In this document: one piece after another, positions 17,886-25,802 of the stretch
Position numbering within the stretch: position 1 is the stretch's first letter
How the letters are laid out: each line of letters begins with the position of its first letter
Source: an uncultured Chlamydia sp.
GTDB taxonomy: Bacteria; Chlamydiota; Chlamydiia; Chlamydiales; Simkaniaceae
Direction: 5' to 3'
NCBI GenBank assembly: GCA_946127115.1
Contig: CAMGYI010000001.1
Span: forward strand, 189,439 to 253,438
Length of the DNA stretch: 64,000 nucleotides
Notes under the pieces: generated by a model
The model's database searches: none
The model's input: the letters and a program-made list of their open reading frames with translations, nothing else
Told to the model about the DNA's origin: nothing
Made by a program: the position numbers and the translations under genes

Positions 17886-19658
17886 ATGAAATATTTGGAC
17901 TCAGTTTATCAGACAAAGTGGAGAAGAACTCGCGAGGTAATGGTCGGGGGTGTTGGCGTGGGTGGGGACAACCCCATCCGCATTCAGTCAATGACAAATT
18001 CAAATACTCGAGATGTGAAAGCTACCGTTGATCAGATTATCCGCCTTGCAGATAATGGGTGTGAGATTGCTCGAGTTACCGTTCAAGGTAAAAAAGAAGC
18101 AGAAGCGTGCGAAGGGATTAAAAATACCCTTATCCGGAGAGGATACACCATCCCCGTTGTTGCAGACATTCATTTTTACCCTCCGGCAGCGATGCTTGTT
18201 GCCGAGTTTGTCGATAAGGTTCGGGTTAATCCTGGTAATTTTGTCGATAGGCGTGCGACATTCAAAACCATTAATTATGACGATACCACCTATGCTGCTG
18301 AGCTCGACAAAATTCAGGCGACGTTTGGCCCTTTAGTCGAAAAATGCAAGCGTTTGAAAAGGGCTATGCGGATTGGTACCAATCATGGTTCTTTATCTGA
18401 TCGGATCATGAATCGCTATGGTGATTCTCCTTTTGGAATGGTTGAGTCAGCCCTTGAGTTTGCCCGTGTTTGCCGTGAGTTCAATTATCATGATTTTATG
18501 TTCTCAATGAAAGCAAGCAATCCACTTGTTATGATTCAAGCCTACCGTCTCTTGGTGGCTGAAATGATGAAGTTGGGATGGGACTACCCCTTGCATCTGG
18601 GAGTGACCGAGGCTGGTGATGGAGAAGATGGTCGAGTTAAATCTGCTATTGGCACTGGTTCTCTACTTCTTGAAGGGATTGGTGATACCATTCGTGTTTC
18701 CCTTACAGAAGATCCTTGGCTTGAGATTGATCCGTGCAAACGACTCGTTGATTTTTCAAATAGCTATCAAGTAAAAAGGACAACTCCCTTCATTGAAACC
18801 AAGCGAGATATCCGCGAGATTAAAAGGCGTTATACTCGCCATGTTGCTCCTCTTCATCGTGACGGCTCTGTTATGCTTTGGGGAGAAAAGGACGATAAAC
18901 TCAATGTTGACGCATTTTTCAAAGGAGATGAAATCCTTTATAAAGATGAGATTCTTCCAGTTGTCTCGATAGATAATCTTGACGGAGAAAATACTGTCGC
19001 TTATATCAAAGACGGCGATCCCAGGATCTGGTCAAAACTTCTTGAAAAGAGTGCAAAGTTCATTATGCTTGAGCTTACTGAATCGATTCTTCACCAAGGG
19101 CGTTATTTTTTTGAGTGGATTCAAGAAGCGAAGCTAGACCTTCCAGTCATCCTTGTTGGTAACTATCCCCTTGCAGAGGAGGACACAGTTATTCAGGCTT
19201 CTGCAGAGATTGGAGCTCTTCTTGCGGATGGACTCGGGGAAGGACTTCTTCTTAAAACCAAACTGAGTCCAGAAAAGTCTGCCTCACTCTCATTCAATAT
19301 CCTCCAAGGATGCCGGATGCGAGCGACAAAAACCGAATTTATTGCATGCCCAAGCTGTGGAAGAACCTTATTTGACTTGCAAGAAGTCACGCAAAAAATC
19401 CGTACTCAGACAGCCCATCTTCCCGGCGTTAAAATTGCTATTATGGGGTGCGTTGTTAATGGTCCCGGGGAAATGGCTGATGCGGACTTTGGTTATGTTG
19501 GTTCTGGACGTGGTAAAATCGACCTTTATGTTGGTAAAACATGCGTTGAACGAGGGATTCATTATACTGGAGCAGTTGTTCGATTAATCCAGCTCATAAA
19601 GGATCATGATCGTTGGGTTGAACCCAAGGCAGAGAAATTTATAGGTATAGAGTCATGA
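17886..19658 (+). CDS. ispG: 4-hydroxy-3-methylbut-2-enyl diphosphate synthase, chlamydia/plant long form
   Basis: IspG (GcpE) carries out the penultimate step of the MEP isoprenoid pathway, converting MEcPP to HMBPP with a [4Fe-4S] cluster. The TIM-barrel part includes VGGDNPIRIQSMTNSNT, VADIHFYP and GTNHGSLSDRI. The cluster ligands are CPSCGRT and GCVVNGPGE near the C-terminus. At about 590 aa it is much longer than the roughly 370-aa E. coli protein because of the extra middle domain known from chlamydiae and plants (about residues 270-480). The frame opens at a TTG at 17856; the ATG at 17886 gives the expected N-terminus. The next gene starts within the stop codon region. Confidence 0.95.
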   Translation: MKYLDSVYQTKWRRTREVMVGGVGVGGDNPIRIQSMTNSNTRDVKATVDQIIRLADNGCEIARVTVQGKKEAEACEGIKNTLIRRGYTIPVVADIHFYPPAAMLVAEFVDKVRVNPGNFVDRRATFKTINYDDTTYAAELDKIQATFGPLVEKCKRLKRAMRIGTNHGSLSDRIMNRYGDSPFGMVESALEFARVCREFNYHDFMFSMKASNPLVMIQAYRLLVAEMMKLGWDYPLHLGVTEAGDGEDGRVKSAIGTGSLLLEGIGDTIRVSLTEDPWLEIDPCKRLVDFSNSYQVKRTTPFIETKRDIREIKRRYTRHVAPLHRDGSVMLWGEKDDKLNVDAFFKGDEILYKDEILPVVSIDNLDGENTVAYIKDGDPRIWSKLLEKSAKFIMLELTESILHQGRYFFEWIQEAKLDLPVILVGNYPLAEEDTVIQASAEIGALLADGLGEGLLLKTKLSPEKSASLSFNILQGCRMRATKTEFIACPSCGRTLFDLQEVTQKIRTQTAHLPGVKIAIMGCVVNGPGEMADADFGYVGSGRGKIDLYVGKTCVERGIHYTGAVVRLIQLIKDHDRWVEPKAEKFIGIES

Positions 19659-20434
19659 AAAAACTATTGTTATCCCTTTTTTGTCTAACGTTTACTCTAA
19701 TGGCTTCTCCCTTCCGCGAAGAATTTTTAGATGAAGTGATGGCAATGGCCTCCATGAATCCGACAGAATTGATAAACGATGAACAGGTGCTTATCCGGAA
19801 GTTTTATGAGACGTCTAGGCAAGAGGCAACGGAAAGTGATGCCTTGGTGCGTCCTGTCTATGTTACGGCCCAAGGAGATTTTGAAAGGACGATGGCTTAT
19901 ATGCTTGAAAAAGGAAAAATTGTGTGTCTTATGGGATGGATTCACACACCGACTCCTGCAACGCCTTTATGCACTCGGGGAGATGTGACGCTAGGCCTCG
20001 TCGATGAAGAGATAGAAAAGGATCCGAAAAGACTTTTTACGGTCATGAAGCGCCCTGAAATTATTCGAGAGTTTCTTCAAAAGGGCGGCTTCCTTGTTGC
20101 TGTATATCCAAAGGATGGTCTCTTTAAACGAACTGAAGAGCAAAGGGATGTATTTTACCAAGTCAAAAAGGAATATCCAAACCATCTTATTGATCTCCCT
20201 CTTTTGATTTCCGAACTTCCTCAGGATATGATTGGCGCTACCTATATGTTTAAAACGTTTGAAGATGAATGGTTTGCTTTTGCGATTCAGGCTACTCAGG
20301 CAAATGCACCTGAAGATAATCACTCATGGATCATGTGGTTCGGCCATGCTGATGATCATGAACTTCGCAAGCGAATCGATCAAGTCATAAGACTTTCTTC
20401 AAGTACGCATTCACCTGAATTACTTTTTCAATAG
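19655..20434 (+). CDS. Exported conserved chlamydial protein downstream of ispG
   Basis: A clear signal peptide (MKKLLLSLFCLTFTLMASP) is followed by a 240-residue soluble domain without recognised motifs; GWIHTPTPATPLCTRGDV is its most distinctive part. The start overlaps the ispG stop (ATGA), so the two are coupled. In Chlamydia a hypothetical gene also follows gcpE (CT056/CT057 in C. trachomatis, from memory), so this may be its orthologue. The function is unknown; the location should be periplasmic or secreted. Confidence 0.75.
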   Translation: MKKLLLSLFCLTFTLMASPFREEFLDEVMAMASMNPTELINDEQVLIRKFYETSRQEATESDALVRPVYVTAQGDFERTMAYMLEKGKIVCLMGWIHTPTPATPLCTRGDVTLGLVDEEIEKDPKRLFTVMKRPEIIREFLQKGGFLVAVYPKDGLFKRTEEQRDVFYQVKKEYPNHLIDLPLLISELPQDMIGATYMFKTFEDEWFAFAIQATQANAPEDNHSWIMWFGHADDHELRKRIDQVIRLSSSTHSPELLFQ

Positions 20435-20605
20435 TAGTACTATAAAAACCGAAAAATCGCAATTTTTGAAAAATTTGATCATTGATTTACAATAATTCAA
20501 AAAATGGAAAGTCAGCTGCTACCTCCAACAAAATAATGGGTGTCTGGGGTAAAGCTCTTTATATCTTTATCAAGCCGTATCAAGCCGTTCTTCCCGGAGT
20601 TGTAC

Positions 20606-20767
20606 TTACCCTCTATGAAGATAGAAAAGGGTTAACGATTTTCTTTTTCTTAGAAAAAAATCGCCTTGTTCAACAATGAAAATTTCCTTTCCTATTTCAG
20701 CAACAGAGTGGGCAAGTATTCTTCCTCTTGCACCTGAACCAATAATGATTACACCAAAACTTTCCAT
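20606..20767 (-). pseudogene. N-terminal relic of a GMC-type FAD oxidoreductase
   Basis: The 53-codon minus-strand frame begins MESFGVIIIGSGARGRILAH and continues with a second beta strand ending in IFIVEQGDFF. This is the dinucleotide-binding beta-alpha-beta unit of GMC oxidoreductases (choline dehydrogenase, glucose oxidase family), where the usual text is GSGxxGG and LLERGDF. Everything after this point is lost. It sits in a 480-bp gap that otherwise holds only AT-rich sequence. Confidence 0.65.
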
Positions 20768-20916
20768 ATTATGAACCTTATCTCGACAATGACCTTAAGA
20801 TACAAACGAAAAGTCTACGGAAAATTCATAAAGATCCCAATAAATTGATTATTCTCTTTAATTAAATAAAGTTAATTGATACTTATTAATTAAATCATAA
20901 AAAAATAGGTCAATTC

Positions 20917-21597
20917 GTGAAAATAAGGCAAATTATTAGATTTAATCGTATATTCTTTATTGCGAATCTTTGTGTTTTTATTGCTATGATTGGTTTTTTT
21001 GCTTTTGTAGGACCTGAACTTTTTCGATCAGATGGAACTTTAGAAGCCAATCGGATTGTATTAAAAGGGGAAAGTGGAACCCCAAATATTGTTCTGCAGG
21101 GCGATGACGAAAACATTCTGCTGACTTTAAATGATGGGGAGGGGAATGTCCGACTTCAGTTGCAAGGGGGAGCATTTCCTGCGATGATCATGAAGAATGA
21201 ACAGCAGGAAATCGTAGGCACCTTTTTCTCCTTAAAAGATGGAGGAGCCGCGGTCGGGTTAGGGGATCAGGAAGGGAATATGTCCATGTTCATTCGGGGA
21301 GGGGCTTCCCCCATGATGAATTTTTACCATGAATCGAGTGAGCCAAATATCGCAATGGGGATAGCAAACAAGCTTCCCCATTTCGTCATTGTTCCCACAA
21401 ATGGACAAGAAGGGATGTTAATCCATGGAAATGCCCCTACAAGCCTTCTCTTTATTGATGAGCAAGGGAAGGTTCCAGTTTCTCTTTCTAGGCATGGTTT
21501 GTACCAGAAGGGAGAAAGTAAAGAAAGATCCCAAGAAAAAAATGGGGAGGGAAAAGTTCTTTCTTTAGAGATAGAACAACTTCTAGAAGGGGAATAA
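20917..21597 (+). CDS. Membrane-anchored protein with beta-repeat ectodomain, unknown function
   Basis: The start is a GTG at 20917 with AGGT upstream. One membrane helix (about residues 12-34) is followed by short beta-strand repeats rich in Gly and Asn of the kind NIVLQGDDENILLTLNDGEGNVRLQLQGG, which suggests a beta-solenoid or beta-sandwich extracytoplasmic domain. The C-terminus is charged (KGESKERSQEKNGEGK). I do not recognise the family. Its stop overlaps the start of the next small gene (TAATG), so the pair is probably one operon. Confidence 0.7.
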   Translation: MKIRQIIRFNRIFFIANLCVFIAMIGFFAFVGPELFRSDGTLEANRIVLKGESGTPNIVLQGDDENILLTLNDGEGNVRLQLQGGAFPAMIMKNEQQEIVGTFFSLKDGGAAVGLGDQEGNMSMFIRGGASPMMNFYHESSEPNIAMGIANKLPHFVIVPTNGQEGMLIHGNAPTSLLFIDEQGKVPVSLSRHGLYQKGESKERSQEKNGEGKVLSLEIEQLLEGE

Positions 21598-21896
21598 TGA
21601 GCGAAGCATTGTTTTTCCCACAAAAGCCAATAGAGTCTATTGATATAAAACATTTTGAAGCTGAAGTGAATAAAGCCTACCATGAAATGCATTCTTATTT
21701 GCATACACAGGTGGATGACAGTGGAGTAAAAACTAAGCTGCATGATCAATTGATCTGGCTTCAATATCAAATTAAGTATTTTACTCATTCTCATGATATT
21801 AAGCACCTACTAGAGAGTTTCAATTGGGTTGTTTCTAATTTTAATCATGATCTTTCATCACTTGAAAATCAAAACCTTATAAATTTTATTAAATAA
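21597..21896 (+). CDS. Small hypothetical protein (99 aa)
   Basis: This is a soluble helical protein with no recognised motif (IDIKHFEAEVNKAYHEMHSYL, then LLESFNWVVSNFNHDLSSL). It starts at the stop codon of the membrane-anchored protein before it, so the two are likely co-translated. It may be a cytosolic partner of that protein; this is inference from position only. Confidence 0.6.
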   Translation: MSEALFFPQKPIESIDIKHFEAEVNKAYHEMHSYLHTQVDDSGVKTKLHDQLIWLQYQIKYFTHSHDIKHLLESFNWVVSNFNHDLSSLENQNLINFIK

Positions 21897-21954
21897 ATGA
21901 ATTAATTAATCCTTTTCATGATAAATTAATTATAGAACTATATGTCAAATAAAT

Positions 21955-22270
21955 AGCTTGCCGAGTGGTGAGCGGGAGGTTGGTAAATCTCATTAATAGT
22001 TTTTGCAAGACTTAGAACCTTAGGGTTCTAGGGGAGTTGTAGCCTTGGGTCGAGAGCGTTGCTCTCAGAGATCCGCTTGAAGCGGTCATTTCCTGGGCGA
22101 CTCTGGTCATCATATCTCTTATAGAGGCAGAAAGGTTAGATTGAGGCTATGGCTTCTCAACCTGGACTTAGCCAGAGAATCCGACGCAGCTTCCCGGACC
22201 TTCAATGCGACTGCGCGCTTGATGGGAGACGAAAGAACCCTATCGAACCGCGGGAGCTTGAAGGTTTTTT
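21955..22270. other. GC-richer structured non-coding block, possible RNA gene
   Basis: About 300 bp are visibly richer in G and C than the AT-rich flanks and contain several perfect hairpins: 22013-22019 with 22024-22030, 22052-22057 with 22061-22066 (GAGAGC-GTT-GCTCTC) and 22073-22077 with 22081-22085 (CCGCT-TGA-AGCGG). On the plus strand it ends in a run of seven T near 22265. No convincing ORF exists on either strand. I could not match it to RNase P RNA, tmRNA, 6S, SRP RNA or rRNA by their conserved motifs. Strand and ends are uncertain. Confidence 0.45.
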
Positions 22271-22287
22271 TGCTCAGAGTTTATGAT

Positions 22288-22692
22288 CTAAGTTTGGCAA
22301 GCATTTCTGGATTTTTCGAATTCACAAACGTAGGTTGTTAATGTGACAGACAGTATTGCCCACCTCCAGTTTGCAGACATTATATGGCGAGACACTAAAT
22401 AGGTGATTCCCATATTCGCAGCAGCGCGGAGAAACCCGTGCAATCGCTGATGCGTTTTTTCTTCTGATTGGAAATAAAGATGATCTGCAATAATTAGAAA
22501 ATAGGTGGTTAAAGTGGATGTTGCCCCAATCAGCCCTGGCTTTAGAACGTTCCGACCAATGAAATAAGCCGCCAATGCATTGGCACAGAAGATCATCCCA
22601 GTCTCGCTATACATGCGGCCCATAATTTTACAACCATTCGGTCTGTCAAATATTTCATTAAGGGTTGGCTTGTTAAAAATACAAGGGGTCAT
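22288..22692 (-). CDS. Small hypothetical membrane protein (134 aa)
   Basis: The protein has two to four hydrophobic segments (MIFCANALAAYFIG, TSTLTTYFLIIADHLYF, GITYLVSR, WAILSVTLTTYV). No family is recognised. A GGAG sits nine bases before the ATG at 22692, supporting translation. It lies between the structured block and rarA. A short inner-membrane or inclusion-membrane protein is possible; hydrophobic segments alone do not decide. Confidence 0.55.
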   Translation of the reverse strand: MTPCIFNKPTLNEIFDRPNGCKIMGRMYSETGMIFCANALAAYFIGRNVLKPGLIGATSTLTTYFLIIADHLYFQSEEKTHQRLHGFLRAAANMGITYLVSRHIMSANWRWAILSVTLTTYVCEFEKSRNACQT

Positions 22693-22780
22693 AAGATTTT
22701 CTCCAATTTTACATAGATTTTATGGAATTTTGAAGAAAAAATAAAGGTTTAAAATATTTTGTTTTATGAAGAACCTATTA

Positions 22781-24037
22781 TTAGGACATATTCTTAAAGT
22801 TTTTACGTAGTTTTTCAAAAAAAATACATCGTTTTTTCATCTCTCTTTCGAACCCTCTTTCCAAGGGGCCGTAGTACTTTTGACGCTCCATCTCTTCTGG
22901 AAAATAGTTTTGACCTGAGAAAGCATGGGGATAATCGTGGTCATATTGGTAGTCTTGCCCATATCCTTGTTCCTTCATCAGTTTGGTGGAAGCATTTATG
23001 ACGGTCTTAGGAGGATCTAGGTGGGAGCTTTCGCTAGCTGATTTTCGAGCTTTTTTAAACGCTTGATAAGCAGCATTGCTTTTTGGGGCAAGGGCGAGGT
23101 AAAGGATCATTTCAGCAAGAGCGAGTTCTCCCTCAGGAGAACCCAGTCTTTCGTAGGTTTGCCATGCTGCAAGAGAGAGGGGAAGGGCTTGGGGATCAGC
23201 TAATCCAATATCCTCAGCTGCTATCCGAACAATACGCCGAGCAAGATAATTAGGATCTTCTCCACCTTCCAACATCCGTGCAAAATAATATAGGGCTGCA
23301 TCAGGGTCGGATCCTCGAATGGACTTATGCAGGGCAGAGATTAAATTAAAATGATGGTCATCATGGCGGTCATAGGCTGCAGGTTTCTTTTGCACTAGTG
23401 CGTATAGGGTATTTAGGTCTATTTCTCCCTCTTGGAGAGTTTGCAAGTTCTCTAATGCGTTAAGGAGATGGCGTCCGTCACCGTGGGAAAGTCCAACCAA
23501 TGCATTTTTAGCTTCAGGTGTAAGAAAGATTTTATTTAAACCTGTTTCAAAGCGAGTAATAATTTTGACAAGGGCTTCAGGTGCTAAGTTTACTAGAGTC
23601 AAAACACTGAGGCGGGAGAGGAGGGCATTGTTGATTGTGAAAGAAGGATTTTCTGTTGTTGCCCCAATCAAAACCACAGTTCCGTCTTCAATACAGGGAA
23701 GAAATACATCTTGCTGTGCTTTATTGAAACGGTGAATCTCATCAATAAAAAGGATAGGTTGCCCATGTGTTAGGGGATAGGACTTTGCTTCTTGTATCGC
23801 TTTCTTAATATCAGCAATTCCGTTCATCACACCAGTAAAGGAAATGAAAGGGCGGTTAAATGCCTTTGCGTAGAGGCGAGCAATGGTCGTTTTTCCACAT
23901 CCTGGAGGCCCCCATAATAAAACAGATAAGGGGCGACCCTTTTCAATAATCTTTAAAAGAAGAGAGATTGGGGCCTCCTGTCCCACAACTTCATCAAAGG
24001 ATTGAGGCCTTAACTGTTCAGCGAGCGGAATAGACAT
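22781..24037 (-). CDS. rarA: Replication-associated recombination ATPase RarA (MgsA/WRNIP1 family)
   Basis: The product is an AAA+ ATPase of the clamp-loader clade acting at stalled replication forks with SSB. Walker A is LLWGPPGCGKTTIARL near residue 40, Walker B ILFIDEIHRFNKAQQD near 98, sensor 1 IGATTENPSF, and the arginine finger region LLSRLSVL. The C-terminal tetramerisation domain (residues about 240-400) includes IRGSDPDAALYYFARMLEGGEDP. Length (418 aa) is normal. It follows the APC permease on the same strand with only 12 bases between, so the two are probably co-transcribed. Confidence 0.95.
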   Translation of the reverse strand: MSIPLAEQLRPQSFDEVVGQEAPISLLLKIIEKGRPLSVLLWGPPGCGKTTIARLYAKAFNRPFISFTGVMNGIADIKKAIQEAKSYPLTHGQPILFIDEIHRFNKAQQDVFLPCIEDGTVVLIGATTENPSFTINNALLSRLSVLTLVNLAPEALVKIITRFETGLNKIFLTPEAKNALVGLSHGDGRHLLNALENLQTLQEGEIDLNTLYALVQKKPAAYDRHDDHHFNLISALHKSIRGSDPDAALYYFARMLEGGEDPNYLARRIVRIAAEDIGLADPQALPLSLAAWQTYERLGSPEGELALAEMILYLALAPKSNAAYQAFKKARKSASESSHLDPPKTVINASTKLMKEQGYGQDYQYDHDYPHAFSGQNYFPEEMERQKYYGPLERGFEREMKKRCIFFEKLRKNFKNMS

Positions 24038-24049
24038 GGAGCTAATGTA

Positions 24050-25465
24050 TCACACTCGGTGTTTTTCAGGGACCCATGAGGGTTTCCGAAACTGATAAAT
24101 AACAAGAGGAATGGCAATCATGACCAACAGACTGATGATTAGTAGTGATTCATAAGCGAAGATGTTTCCAATTTCAAATCCAAGGGGAGGAACAAATCCA
24201 ATAAAAATTGCAAATAAGGATGCTAGAATTCCAATACTTGAAACAAACCAGATTCCCTTATGGGGGTGAGGGATTCGGTAGACTCTAGGAATATGGGGGT
24301 GAGTGTAGCGCAAGCGGATCGCAGCAATAAACATAAAGACATACATAATAAGATACATTTGTGCAGATAATGCGCTTAAAATCCAATAGGCAGTACTCAC
24401 TGTTGGCATGTATACAATGATGAATGATGAGATGGTAACAATAATTGCCTGAAATAAGAGGAGGTGAGTGGGCATTCCATGTTTATTAAGGTTTTGGAAA
24501 AATGGAGGGAGGTTTCCGTGAGCAGAAGTGGTGTGAAGCGCTTTTACAGGCCCCATAATCCATGAGTTTACCTCGGCAATGGCACCTATTACAAGAAGTC
24601 CAGCAAGCACTGGAAGTAGCCAGCTCAGGCCATAACTTGCTAAATACAAATTCATTGCTTCCATAAGACCAGAAACTAAGCTAATTTTCTCCCTTGGGAT
24701 CACGATCCCGATCGAAAGGGCCCCAAGCATGACAAGGCAAAAGGTAATAATTGCTGCGATGAGGATAGCTTTTGGGAAATTCTTTTGAGGATTCTTGACT
24801 TCTTCTGCATAGCCGGCGGAGACTTCAAGACCCGCAAATGAGAGAAAAAGCCCAGCAAGAAAGACAAGGCTTCCCAGCTGCTTAAAATTGGGAATGAGTT
24901 TATCCGGATGAAATGGGATTTCAATGGGTTTGCCTAGTGCAATCCAAGTCATTCCTAATCCAATAATAAAAAGCCCGGGAATGATTGTTCCGATGATAAC
25001 CCCAATCGTGCTGACAATCGTTGAGGTTTCAACTCCAAAGTAATTGAGAAGAGTCATCCCCCAAAAAACAACTAGAACAATTGTTTGAATAAAGACCTTG
25101 TTATTTGCTAACTCTGGATTGATGATATAGGCGAGAGTAGCAGCTACAAAGGCAAGAATTGCCGGATACCATGTCACATTATGGACCCACTGCATCCAAA
25201 TCGAGAAAAAACCCCACCGATTACCAAAAGCTTCTCTGACCCAGACGTAGATTCCCCCAGATTTTGTCCACCCAGTTGCTAGCTCAGCTGAAACAAGTGC
25301 ACAAGGGATAAGAAAAATAGCAGCCACAGCGAGGAAGAAGAAAATCATTGTCCACCCCAGTTCTGAGACAAGGGGGAGATTTCTGAGACTTGCCATAATA
25401 GAGATATTCAACATGGCAAGGACGAAAACTGAAATTACTCTCTTCGGGTTTGAGGGGCGTATCAC
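24050..25465 (-). CDS. APC-family amino-acid permease
   Basis: This inner-membrane transporter has about 12 helices and the APC N-terminal pattern (SVFVLAMLNISIMASLRNLP and, near residue 65, ELATGWTKSGGIYVWVREAFG). It resembles the glutamate/GABA antiporter (GadC-like) and YjeM subgroup. It is a close paralogue of the permease at 62087-63505, sharing the EAFG-RWGF, NPQK-FPKAI and IPHPHKG/IPGGKYG regions. Length is 471 aa. It overlaps the glutaredoxin-like gene by four bases. In chlamydiae such permeases supply host amino acids; the substrate is not deducible. Confidence 0.9.
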   Translation of the reverse strand: MIRPSNPKRVISVFVLAMLNISIMASLRNLPLVSELGWTMIFFFLAVAAIFLIPCALVSAELATGWTKSGGIYVWVREAFGNRWGFFSIWMQWVHNVTWYPAILAFVAATLAYIINPELANNKVFIQTIVLVVFWGMTLLNYFGVETSTIVSTIGVIIGTIIPGLFIIGLGMTWIALGKPIEIPFHPDKLIPNFKQLGSLVFLAGLFLSFAGLEVSAGYAEEVKNPQKNFPKAILIAAIITFCLVMLGALSIGIVIPREKISLVSGLMEAMNLYLASYGLSWLLPVLAGLLVIGAIAEVNSWIMGPVKALHTTSAHGNLPPFFQNLNKHGMPTHLLLFQAIIVTISSFIIVYMPTVSTAYWILSALSAQMYLIMYVFMFIAAIRLRYTHPHIPRVYRIPHPHKGIWFVSSIGILASLFAIFIGFVPPLGFEIGNIFAYESLLIISLLVMIAIPLVIYQFRKPSWVPEKHRV

Positions 25466-25722
25466 TCTAGCAGATCCTTCTTATCGTTTAGCCAATCGAT
25501 AATATCTTGAGACTCATAGAGCGGTTTACCATCAATGAATAGGCAAGGAGTTTGGGTTTTTCCGCCTAAATGGAGGAGCTCTTCAGCAGATTTTGGATCC
25601 TCATTTATATTTTTCAAAGGGATTTCAAACCCTTGTGCTTCAATAAAAGCAAGCACCCTCTTTGAATAAGGACACGTCGCCATATAATAGAGAACCACGA
25701 TCGGTCGATGCTCATCGTCCAT
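25462..25722 (-). CDS. Glutaredoxin-like thioredoxin-fold protein
   Basis: This 86-residue protein has the fold order of glutaredoxins: VVLYYMATCPYSKRVLAFI with a CPYS active site (second Cys replaced by Ser, as in monothiol types), a central KTQTPCLFIDGKPLYES with the cis-Pro TPC, and IIDWLNDKKDLL. It may reduce mixed disulfides with glutathione made by GshAB at the start of the window. A glutathione S-transferase N-domain-like protein is an alternative. Its last bases overlap the permease start, so the genes form an operon. Confidence 0.85.
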   Translation of the reverse strand: MDDEHRPIVVLYYMATCPYSKRVLAFIEAQGFEIPLKNINEDPKSAEELLHLGGKTQTPCLFIDGKPLYESQDIIDWLNDKKDLLE

Positions 25723-25802
25723 TGGAAACCTTGAAATTTTTAAGTGCTTTCTAAAATACTAAGACATATAATTTTTTACACTATATAAGTAAAGGACTTT
25801 TC

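Noticed and set aside
20482-20679. 65-codon plus-strand ORF
   Set aside because: It covers the antisense of the GMC relic and has no Shine-Dalgarno or protein-like pattern.
21961-22040. tRNA-Ser-like text (GCCGAGTGGTGAGCGG)
   Set aside because: No cloverleaf can be closed: the anticodon stem and T-arm do not pair and no TTCGANTC motif follows.
22141-22341. 66-codon plus-strand ORF in the GC-rich block
   Set aside because: It starts and ends inside the structured region and runs antisense into the 134-aa gene; composition is not coding-like.
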